Shown here piece by piece: positions 7,609-13,948 of a stretch of DNA of 15,000 bases. Under the pieces are notes generated by a model. The model saw only the letters and a program-made list of their open reading frames with translations. It had not been told where the DNA came from and made no database searches. The position numbers and the translations under genes are program-made. Position 1 is the first letter of the stretch. Every line of letters begins with the position of its first letter. This stretch comes from Symbiodinium natans (Eukaryota > Sar > Dinophyceae > Suessiales > Symbiodiniaceae): NCBI GenBank assembly GCA_905221605.1, contig CAJNDS010002484.1:218188-233187 (forward strand). The letters are read 5' to 3'.

Positions 7609-7776
7609 TGGCTAAAAGCCCTGCTTAGCCAACATGTAACATCAGCTTAAGAGCTGACAAACGATGCATCAGCCGCACGCTGACAGAAATGTATCCCCCC
7701 ATCAGCCTGTCGCTGACAAACGGTGGCCCCTGCCCAGATTTCCGATCGGGCAAGGGCGGGCGGGAGATCGAAAATC
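7609..7776. repeat. Cluster of five small hairpins
   Basis: Five inverted repeats lie in a row. First, TGGCTAA (7609-7615) pairs with TTAGCCA (7625-7631). Second, TCAGCT (7642-7647) pairs with AGCTGA (7652-7657). Third, TCAGC (7669-7673) pairs with GCTGA (7679-7683). Fourth, TCAGC (7702-7706) pairs with GCTGA (7712-7716). Fifth, GATTTCCGATC (7737-7747) pairs with GATCGAAAATC (7766-7776) with one mismatch. Hairpins 2-4 form a degenerate tandem repeat of about 27-33 bp (CATCAGC, variable loop, GCTGACA). The stems are constant and the loops vary. Confidence 0.75.
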
Positions 7777-8127
7777 AGGGCGGCTCCCACACTCTGCTCC
7801 CGGTCTACACACCGGCCAAACAAAGATCACTGTGCTTCAGCCACACAGCTTCAAGCATAAACATGCCTCATTGTCCGGCCACTTCGCACTGCCACGCGAC
7901 AATCACCGCAAACCACCACTTACCAAAAGTACTTACCAAAAGCGACGCAGCAAAGACGAGCCCCTCGTTCGCAACACGTGACCTCCCACGTCAAGCAAGA
8001 GAGAAAGACAACCTACCCAAACAAGGGATTCTATCGGATCCCTCTTTTCGCCCCTCCGGTTCCCTCCGGTTCGACCCGCAACCCAACCCTTCGTGTCTTG
8101 TCCCACCTGGAGTTTGTATGATGGAGT
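7777..8127. other. Gene-free stretch
   Basis: I see no protein-like frame, clear tandem repeat or RNA gene here. A GGTTCGACC word near 8070 resembles a tRNA T-loop, but no matching stem or acceptor arm surrounds it. Confidence 0.5.
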
Positions 8128-8421
8128 CGAGATAATGAGATGTTAAATGGAAATGCCAATGCCCACGTGCAGTAAATGTTGCTGCTGCAGCTGTTGGTGC
8201 TGCTGCTGCTGCTGCAACCTTCTTTCCAAACAAATCCCAAATGTCGTCTCTAAAACTCTTGCCAAAAACAGCCAGCTTCTGCCAGCACACAAATACAGCA
8301 ACGACAAGGTCTTCTTGATGCTCCTTGATGCAATGAAGTTGCAAGTATGTCTGAATGTGCAAGCTGTCTGCTGTTGCTGCAAATGCCAAGTTGCTGCTCA
8401 GCTGTATGTCAAGTTCCTCGA
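8128..8421 (-). pseudogene. Coding-like island or exon, unidentified (alanine tract)
   Basis: Reading from about 8421, the minus strand gives a protein-like frame of roughly 98 codons (EELDIQLSSNLAFAATADSL, then IQTYLQLHCIKEHQEDLVV, FVCWQKLAVFGKSF and RDDIWDLFGKK). It then runs into an alanine tract encoded by a GCA repeat. Further on, toward the stop at 7991, the frame loses protein-like character, so the coding part probably ends near 8128. An in-frame stop lies just upstream at about 8424-8430, and there is no convincing ATG near the start. That fits an internal exon or a gene fragment. The protein is not recognised. It is on the same strand as the other islands up to 11281. Confidence 0.4.
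8179..8217. repeat. CAG/CTG trinucleotide repeat
   Basis: Interrupted (TGC)n repeat on the plus strand with a core of six uninterrupted TGC units. Read on the minus strand it encodes the alanine tract of the coding-like island at 8128-8421. Confidence 0.85.
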
Positions 8422-8553
8422 GACTTCAAGGGGAACCCGAGACAAAAGGGACCCCTCGCGCTCACACTCTTGTTATTCTTGAGCCATTTATGCATCCAAC
8501 GCATGTCTTCGCATGACTGAACATGGGGTATCTGGCACGTTTCAAACAGACTT

Positions 8554-8823
8554 CTAAACTGTTGCTGACGTGCCTGTCCCTAGATACTGTGGAGCAAGGT
8601 GGGTTGGCAAGGCTCTCGACAAAGAAATGGATATCTCCCAAGCAACGCTTCCCTCCGAACAGTGCATAATCACAAACACTCGGTGCGAAGCACGACGGGC
8701 CTTGCGTATGGCCTGCCACCACTTCTCAACCGAAAAACCTGCTTCAGCCCGAGAGGAACCTCGCGAGCCAAAGCGCTCCCACCATTCAGAATCCGAACAT
8801 CCAAAATAAATGTCAGAAAGCCT
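8554..8823 (-). pseudogene. Coding-like island or exon, unidentified (tryptophan-rich)
   Basis: A frame with no initiating ATG is open from 8823 to a TAG at 8556-8554 (89 codons). It reads RLSDIYFGCSDSEWWERFGS, then EAGFSVEKWWQAIRKARRAS and HRVFVIMHCSEGSVAWE. Tryptophan pairs in helical, charged context look like real protein. Just upstream the sequence is GAGTAG (the TAG is also the in-frame stop), which could be a 3' splice site. The later part (LSRALPTHLAPQYLG) is less convincing, and an overlapping minus-strand frame (8722-8462) also has some protein character. It may be an exon ending before 8554. The family is not recognised. Confidence 0.4.
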
Positions 8824-8828
8824 CTACT

Positions 8829-9002
8829 CGGTGTCGTAGCCTCCGCGGCAAACTGACCTAGGCAGGGATACGCGACAGAAGACGGCTTGAAGACAAAGTC
8901 CTAATACGCAGGTTTATACTCATCAGAAAATGAACGGAGTGACTGCACCCCATAGGCAAGCGCATGTAGCAAGGACATACCCAATCAAATACCGACGAAG
9001 AT
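8829..9002. other. Gap between coding-like islands
   Basis: I see no protein-like frame or repeat here. It could be an intron between the islands at 9003-9457 and 8554-8823, but no splice donor stands out. Confidence 0.35.
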
Positions 9003-9457
9003 TCACGAAGATGCTGAGGCAGAAGCTCCAAACATCACCCGCCGGAGGCCCGGCTTCTCAAGGTGGGTCCGTGCAAGGGCTTTCTTAGGCACACACGAAA
9101 AACCCGCAATTGCTTTGACTTTGGAATACGGCCTCCACAACCTGTGAATATTTGCAATACTCGCCAAAAGTGCCTTCGACACAAACTGCTGCCTCAATCT
9201 CATCTTGGAGTTGCCTAGCTTTGCCAACAAAGTCAGTTTTCGCTGCTGTAAAAACCTGCTTCGGACTGAGAGAGGGCTTCCAACATAACAACCACTCGAT
9301 CCTTCAAGGGCTTGGCAATGAGATCCGCTTGTTTGATTCTGCTCTTCAAGACTCTGGCATAAGAGTCTTCAGCCACGGCTCCCTTCACCGCAGCTGACTG
9401 GCCGCAAATTATGTAGGCAATCAAACTGCAACAATCATGCAGAGCATGCTTGCGCAT
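9003..9457 (-). pseudogene. Coding-like islands in three successive frames, unidentified
   Basis: From an ATG at 9457 the frame reads KGAVAEDSYARVLKSRIKQA, then DLIAKPLKDRVVVMLEALSQ, and stops at 9233. A second frame takes over near 9260 (TDFVGKARQLQDEIEAAVC, GTFGEYCKYSQVVEAVFQ). A third takes over near 9115 (PKKALARTHLEKPGLRRVMF) and stops at 9003. Each hand-over is at or near where the previous frame loses protein character. That is typical of a coding sequence broken by small insertions or deletions. Very short introns are another possibility. The first hand-over lies at GCAGGTTTTTACAG, which contains a T5 run and donor- and acceptor-like dinucleotides. The helical, lysine-rich composition suggests a soluble protein. 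The family is not recognised. Confidence 0.4.
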
Positions 9458-9644
9458 CTTACTCGATCACCTATGCAACGTTCATGGATCCACCCGTTAG
9501 ACGTGTCTGGCACTTCCAGCCACCTTCATGGCAGCTGGTAAGGCATGTTCAAACATTCCTCAAGAGAAAACTTGGCCGCTGCACTTCACGGCAAAACAAG
9601 CAAGCACAACGTTTAGTGAAGAGGCATCGCTTTAAAAAAAAAGC

Positions 9645-9815
9645 CGGGCGCGGCGTGGCGCGCGGTTAAAAATTGACAAAAAGAAAGAGTTGCGCCGCGG
9701 CCGAAGGGCGCGGCGCCGTGCGCGGCAGAAGGAAAATCAGCAGCCGCGCGTGGCGCCGCGCATAATAAGAAGGCGACGCAGGAAGTATGGCGCCAACGTG
9801 CGCGGCGCCGCGCAT
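9645..9815. repeat. GC-rich patch of repeated GCGCGGCGCCGCGC-type palindromes
   Basis: Variants of GCGCGGC/GGCGCCGCGC recur near 9649, 9707, 9746 and 9799, separated by A-rich words. The best copy, TGCGCGGCGCCGCGCA at 9799-9814, is a perfect 16-bp palindrome. A related copy (GCGCGTGGCGCCGCGCATA) precedes it. Long minus-strand frames through this patch (9613-9978) are arginine/alanine-rich by composition and are not called genes. Confidence 0.7.
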
Positions 9816-10064
9816 ATAAAGGGTAGCGTGCAAAGAATGCCCTACAAGGCCGCCTGAACCCTGGCCAAAGAGCTGTGTCCCAAGACCCCAAAACAACAAC
9901 CCGCAGCCTCACACCCTTGAAAACCTGGCCCGGCAACCTGACACATTTATAACGCAAAGGGACCGTTTTGCATGGCAAGGACTGCGAGGTAGTCTTTGCA
10001 AAGCGTACTGCTATTGACAGGTTTAAAACGCTTGCGAAATATTGAGGATGACGTTTGGACTTTG
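9816..10064. other. Gene-free stretch downstream of the 10065-10623 fragment
   Basis: I see no supported gene. The stretch follows the stop codon of the minus-strand coding fragment ending at 10065, so it could hold a 3' UTR if that fragment is transcribed. Confidence 0.35.
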
Positions 10065-10623
10065 TCAGTCGTCTTCTTCGAAAAGGGCACTCATGGCCTC
10101 CGACTCGCTGTCAATGTTGTAGCATGGCATTCTTTCCTCGTCTGCACGGTCCTCAGATGAAGCAGCGCGATCTGGGAGAAACTCCTTTAAAGTTTCCCAC
10201 GATGCACCTGCAGCAAGTTCCGCAGCACGAAGGGCTCCAAAGACTTGAAACAGGCCATTGCCTGACAGCCAAAAAGCCAACTGGAAGCACCTCATGCGCT
10301 CGTGCAAATGCTGCTCCATCTTGTCCGCGCTTTCCAATGTGGACCTGACGTGTTGAAGGCTTGCGGCCAACTTTACGTCTGAAGCTGGCGAAAAAGCCGT
10401 CCAGCTTCTAAGTGCCACCCACACGCTCTTGCATAACCCACGTGGCACCGTTCCAAACTTTGACATTGAAGGTTTTCGCAAACTCTGGCTTTGGGGGCTT
10501 GTGTCGCACAGCCGTGTGGGCCAGATGCAAAGACTCAAACTCGGAATGGAAGACCTGCGCTGTCTCAACTCGTCCAGGCTGATCGGACCAGGGCGACAGT
10601 TGGAACCTCGTCCCTCGCCCCCT
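10065..10623 (-). pseudogene. Broken coding sequence, unidentified family; C-terminus intact
   Basis: Two protein-like segments lie in different frames. Segment 1 is open from about 10623 to a TAG near 10409 and reads FQLSPWSDQPGRVETAQVF, then HSEFESLHLAHTAVRHKPPK and FAKTFNVKVWNGATWVMQER. Past the TAG the same frame goes on looking like protein (KLDGFFASFRRKVGRKPSTR). Segment 2, in another frame, takes over near 10350 (ADKMEQHLHERMRCFQLAFW, then LFQVFGALRAAELAAG) and ends with an acidic tail (ESEAMSALFEEDD) at a TGA at 10065. One in-frame stop and one frameshift therefore separate two otherwise good segments. The layout loosely recalls the C-terminal part of a DDE-type transposase, but that is a guess from memory. 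A duplicated dinoflagellate gene of another kind is equally possible. Confidence 0.45.
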
Positions 10624-10900
10624 TCAGCCAGTGAAGGACAGTTACAGATTTTTCAATTTTAAAAAAATACAGTTTGACATTGCAGAGCACTGATAAAATA
10701 AACGTGACACAGGCAAACAAGACAAATTGAAGGATTCATTCAAGAGAATTTTAGAAAAAAGCAAAACATTAAGCACCTGACAACCTAAACCCGCACGACA
10801 TGCTACGCATACAAGAGGCGGCATGTCACTTGCCGCGCGACATGCCGCACCCGCCAAAAACAAAAGACACCAAATCAGACCGACAAATATTACCCATTCT
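10624..10900. other. Gene-free, AT-rich stretch with one strong hairpin
   Basis: I see no protein-like frame. GCGGCATGTC (10818-10827) pairs perfectly with GACATGCCGC (10839-10848) around an 11-nt loop, and a related GACATGC word lies at about 10798. The stretch could be an intron between the coding-like islands on either side. Confidence 0.5.
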
Positions 10901-11281
10901 TCACTGTGGCTCTGGCCCGAAGACGTCTTTGGACACACGGGACTGGTCGAGACGTGGCGGCTGCATTAAAAAGACTGCTCGAAGCACCAAGCTTGCAAGT
11001 AGCTTGTCTGTGGGAACAATTCCTAGCACGCAAACTCTCCGCGCACAGTTCCGTTGCACCAAAAGTTGCCGTGCCTCATGCAACAAACCAGCCTTTGAGC
11101 TCTTTTTTTGCTCTTGTCTTTCTTCTTTCCACCCATGGTTGTAGAGCCTACAGATTTGCTGGACCTCCGATGCGCACTTGCCAAAGTCAGCGTAAACCTT
11201 ACCTTGGACCTTCCATCCTTGCAACAAGGCCCAAACTGCACGGAGTTCATGGGCCCACACTGCGACGCTGGAACTTGCCAA
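10901..11281 (-). pseudogene. Coding-like island, unidentified; possible MGGKKKDK N-terminus with A7 frameshift
   Basis: A frame open from 11281 to 10901 reads ASSSVAVWAHELRAVWALLQ and KVYADFGKCASEVQQICRLY, then SSKAGLLHEARQLLVQRNCA and VPTDKLLASLVLRAVFLMQ. In a neighbouring frame an ATG at 11136 lies in an ACCATGG context and starts a lysine-rich N-terminus (MGGKKKDKSKK). A run of seven A's follows. Removing or adding a base at this run would join that N-terminus to KAGLLHEARQLL. Just before the ATG is CTGTAGG, a possible 3' splice site. It could be the broken first coding exon of the gene whose later parts lie at lower coordinates. The family is not recognised. Confidence 0.38.
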
Positions 11282-11288
11282 AGACGCA

Positions 11289-11487
11289 TGGTTCTATTAT
11301 TTCTATTACTGTTATTATTACTACTACTATTATGATTACAACTATTCTTACTACTACTACTACTTCTACTACTACTACGACTACTACTAGTACTACTACT
11401 ATTACTACTACAACAACTACTCTTATTACTTTTACTGCTATTGTTATTGCTACTACTACCACTACTACTACTACCGCTAGTCCTACT
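11289..11487. repeat. ACT/ATT-type trinucleotide microsatellite
   Basis: About 200 bp of (ACT)n mixed with ATT, ATC and ACA units on the plus strand, many copies degenerate. In other frames it gives long polyserine, polythreonine and polyvaline reading frames, which are artefacts. It directly abuts the first 315-bp direct repeat. Confidence 0.95.
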
Positions 11488-11803
11488 ACCTGGGAGGTCC
11501 GGGCCGGACGTCTCAATTCTTGACATAAGTTCCGACGCCAAGTTCAGCGCCGCAGGAGCTTCTTTGCCAACTTCGCACTGCGTGCCAAGCAAAAAGCACT
11601 GAAAAAAAGCATCCGAGTTCCATGTGTGGGCAGAGTCGGTGGAGTTCATGTAAGCGGAGTCGGCGGAGTCCTTCCAAAGTGGCATTCCCCTTAGAACGGC
11701 AGCGGAGTCGAGGTGAGCCCGCTTTTTTCATACAATGGTTTTTTTCCGGGGAAGACACGACTCCGCTACATGTGTCCCTCGTGCACCAATCCTGCAACAT
11801 CTA
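11488..11803. repeat. 315-bp direct repeat, copy 1
   Basis: This segment runs from ACCTGG(G/A)AGGTCCGGG to CCTGCAACATCT and recurs at 12434-12747, about 946 bp away, with only scattered differences. An exception is an internal stretch of about 30 bp (about 11719-11746) that is unrelated between the copies. It contains several GGAGTC words and an imperfect inverted repeat: CATGTAAGCGGAGTCG at 11647-11662 pairs with CGACTCCGCTACATG at 11758-11772, with one bulged base. No protein function is inferred from the open frames across it. Confidence 0.9.
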
Positions 11804-12433
11804 TGCTGAGATTCCATGGGGTGGGGGGTAATCTTGCTTCCTGAATCACAATTTGAGAACTGCAAAGCTGCGCAAAAGTTGCTCTCCGTGTTCACTGCAA
11901 GTGACCTGAAGAAATCTCACAAATCCACCTGGCCCATTTTATGCACTCCAAACTGACACATTTTTTGAGACATCCAGCGCAGTCCTCCTAGGTTCACGGT
12001 CAAGCCGTTAATCGTCAGCCGACGCCGCGCCAGACGTGAACCGACGGTCACGCCGGACAAACGCTCAAAGGAAAATGAGAGGAAGTAGGAACGACACGAG
12101 GACTCAGCGTCCCATCTGCCCTGTATGGGAAATCTGGGCCCCACTTCTGGGGCTAAATTTTGACCCAGAGCTGAATCTGAGCGGCCCCACTTTTGGGACC
12201 GTCTGCAAAAGAGAAGTGACTTCAGGCGGTCCCAAAAATGGGGCCGCCACATGCCTTCCAGGATGCCGCCTGACGACCCTGTCTCCGGACCCAGCAGGTT
12301 GAGATTTTGGGACACACCATCTGCGAAGTTAAACTCACAAGTTTCGACGCGCTACATCACTGACCGGCGGCTGATTGCGCAAAACCCTTACGATTTCTGC
12401 AGCCGTCAGCAATCTTCTCTCAGCCAACTGGCA
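11804..12433. other. Spacer between the 315-bp direct repeats, with fold-back
   Basis: This spacer of about 630 bp contains a small inverted repeat (GGTTCACG at 11991-11998 with CGTGAACC at 12035-12042) and the longer fold-back at 12181-12247. A 132-codon minus-strand frame (12315-11917) runs through the fold-back and has no recognised domain. I do not call it a gene. Confidence 0.5.
12181..12247. repeat. Fold-back: 21-bp inverted repeat with 25-nt loop
   Basis: GCGGCCCCACTTTTGGGACC (with a following G, 12181-12201) pairs with 12227-12247 with a single mismatch. The loop itself contains GAAGTGACTTC, a short palindrome. A related word, GGGCCCCACTTCTGGGG, lies upstream from about 12138. That suggests an older copy of the left arm. 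Confidence 0.85.
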
Positions 12434-12747
12434 ACCTGGAAGGTCCGGGTACGTTTCAATTCTTGACATAAGTTCCGACGCCAAGTTCAGCGCCGCAGAA
12501 GCTTCTTTGCCATCTTCGCACTGCGTGCCAAGCAAAAAGCACTGAAAAAAAAGCATCCGAGTTCCATGTGTGGGCGGAGTCGGTGGAGTTCATGTAAGCG
12601 GAGTCGGCGGAGTCCTTCCAAAGTGGCATTCCTCTTAGAACGGCAGCGGAGTCGAGGTGAGCCGTTTTAAATGTACAAAACCCAAACCGGGGAAGACACG
12701 ACTCCGCTACATGTGTATCATCCCTCGTGCCAATCCTGCAACATCTA
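12434..12747. repeat. 315-bp direct repeat, copy 2
   Basis: Second copy of the segment at 11488-11803, in the same orientation. The internal segment of about 30 bp differs completely (GTTTTAAATGTACAAAACCC against a T-rich stretch in copy 1). The GGAGTC words and the inverted repeat are kept. Unlike copy 1, its left flank is not a microsatellite, so the homology ends cleanly near ACCTGG. Confidence 0.9.
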
Positions 12748-13480
12748 ATGTCAAAATTCTCTTCACTTTTCAAAATTGGGACATTAGTTCTCTTTCTGTA
12801 ACCGCTAGAAAACCTATACTACAATCCTGGTGTTCACTGGTGATTGGGATATTTTGATTCTATGGGAAGAAAACTCCATTAAAAAAAAATGTTAAATTAC
12901 AAGGATAATTGGGCGTATGACATTGTAATTGCAGTGTTCACTCTTCGTTCTCTTCTTCTCTAAACTCACGGACACAACAATCATCCAGACGCTGCATCCC
13001 TTTAGACCAGTTAGTTCCTGTAGAAGCCCCACTAAAAGACTCTGAAAAACCAACCAGTGAGTGAACCATCCAAACCTTTGAGACGCTTGGTCCTTATGGT
13101 TCACATCTCCCTTGTCTTAATTACACCTATCTTAACATTGAGAGCATAGTGATTGTATTGTAAGGAGTGAATAGGTGAACGATGCATGAATACAATTAAG
13201 ATGTGAACGAAACACCCGCGAGTTTACTTTCTTGCTTCTTTCCTCGCGGGATACTGTGGAGGTCACTTCGACTTCCCTACTTTTTGGAGTTGATTCCTTG
13301 CCCTCTTTTTGTGTCTCCAAATCCACAGACCTTTCACCAGCAGAACCCAGCCGACAGACACGCAAACGCACACCACCCACTGAAGCCACTTTGCACCCAC
13401 ATAACAACACACACCATGACACACACAACTCTCTGCCAAAACGCCGAAACCACAACACCACACACCCATTCAAGAAAACG
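12748..13480. other. Gene-free stretch, more AT-rich
   Basis: From about 12750 the sequence is visibly more AT-rich than the first 8 kb. No protein-like frame or clear repeat is seen to 13360. From 13360 the plus strand becomes CA-rich and leads into the minisatellite. Confidence 0.5.
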
Positions 13481-13486
13481 ATGTGA

Positions 13487-13502
13487 ACACACACACACAC
13501 AC
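13487..13502. repeat. (AC)n microsatellite, left
   Basis: Eight uninterrupted AC units in a longer CA-rich stretch (13370-13510), to the left of the 36-bp minisatellite. Confidence 0.85.
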
Positions 13503-13615
13503 AGACACCACTGCAAGACTGCAAGGTCACTGTTTTTTTTGGGTGTCATTCTGCGACTCCATGCCTTACCACCCTTTACCCACACACTGACACTTTTCTT
13601 GCACACTAAAGCCAA

Positions 13616-13885
13616 AAGGCACAGAAACGGCACACACAGCAACCAAAAATGAAGGCACAGAAAGGCACCACACAGCGACCAAAAGAAGGTGCAGAAAAGG
13701 AACCACACAGCGAACAAAAATGAAGACACAGAAAAATGCAAAACACAACCAAAAATAAAGGCACAGAAAGGCACCAACACAGCGACCAAAATGAAGGCAG
13801 CAACTTACAGCAACCAAACAGCAACCGAAAAATTTAAGCACAGAGACTACAACCCAACAGCACCAAAAAATGAAGCACAGAAAAA
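13616..13885. repeat. 36-bp minisatellite, about 8 degenerate copies
   Basis: A unit like GGCACAGAAAGGCACCACAC then AGCGACCAAAAATGAA recurs with anchors near 13618, 13654, 13688, 13725, 13760, 13796, 13837 and 13874 (spacings 34-41, mostly 36). The period is close to a multiple of three, so two overlapping minus-strand frames (13789-13334 and 14078-13566) stay open and read as hydrophobic Phe/Cys/Leu repeats. I treat these as a by-product. Confidence 0.85.
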
Positions 13886-13933
13886 AAGACATGCACCCGC
13901 AAACCAACCCACTTTGTTGCAACAAATTCACAT

Positions 13934-13948
13934 ACACACACACACACA
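13934..13948. repeat. (AC)n microsatellite, right
   Basis: About seven AC units, to the right of the 36-bp minisatellite. Together with the tract at 13487 they bracket the array. Confidence 0.85.

Noticed and set aside
8060-8085. tRNA-like T-loop word GGTTCGACC
   Set aside because: The flanking bases do not form a T-stem, and no acceptor, D or anticodon arms can be laid out around it.
8478-8486. TGGCTCAAG on the minus strand, matching the last 9 bases of the spliced leader, upstream of the island at 8128-8421
   Set aside because: Only 9 bases match and the preceding bases diverge (CATAAA instead of CATTT). This is too short to separate from chance in 15 kb.
9814-9820. TATAAA after the 16-bp palindrome as a promoter TATA box
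   Set aside because: Dinoflagellate promoters generally lack a TATA box, and no protein-like frame starts downstream on the plus strand.
9613-9978. Minus-strand frame of 121 codons, Arg/Ala-rich
   Set aside because: It is explained by the GC-rich palindromic patch and has no protein-like pattern.
11247-11685. Minus-strand frames giving polyvaline and polyserine across 11289-11487
   Set aside because: These are direct translation of a trinucleotide microsatellite, with no supporting sequence on either side.
11917-12315. Minus-strand 132-codon frame between the 315-bp repeats
   Set aside because: It runs straight through the inverted-repeat arms of the fold-back and shows no recognisable domain.
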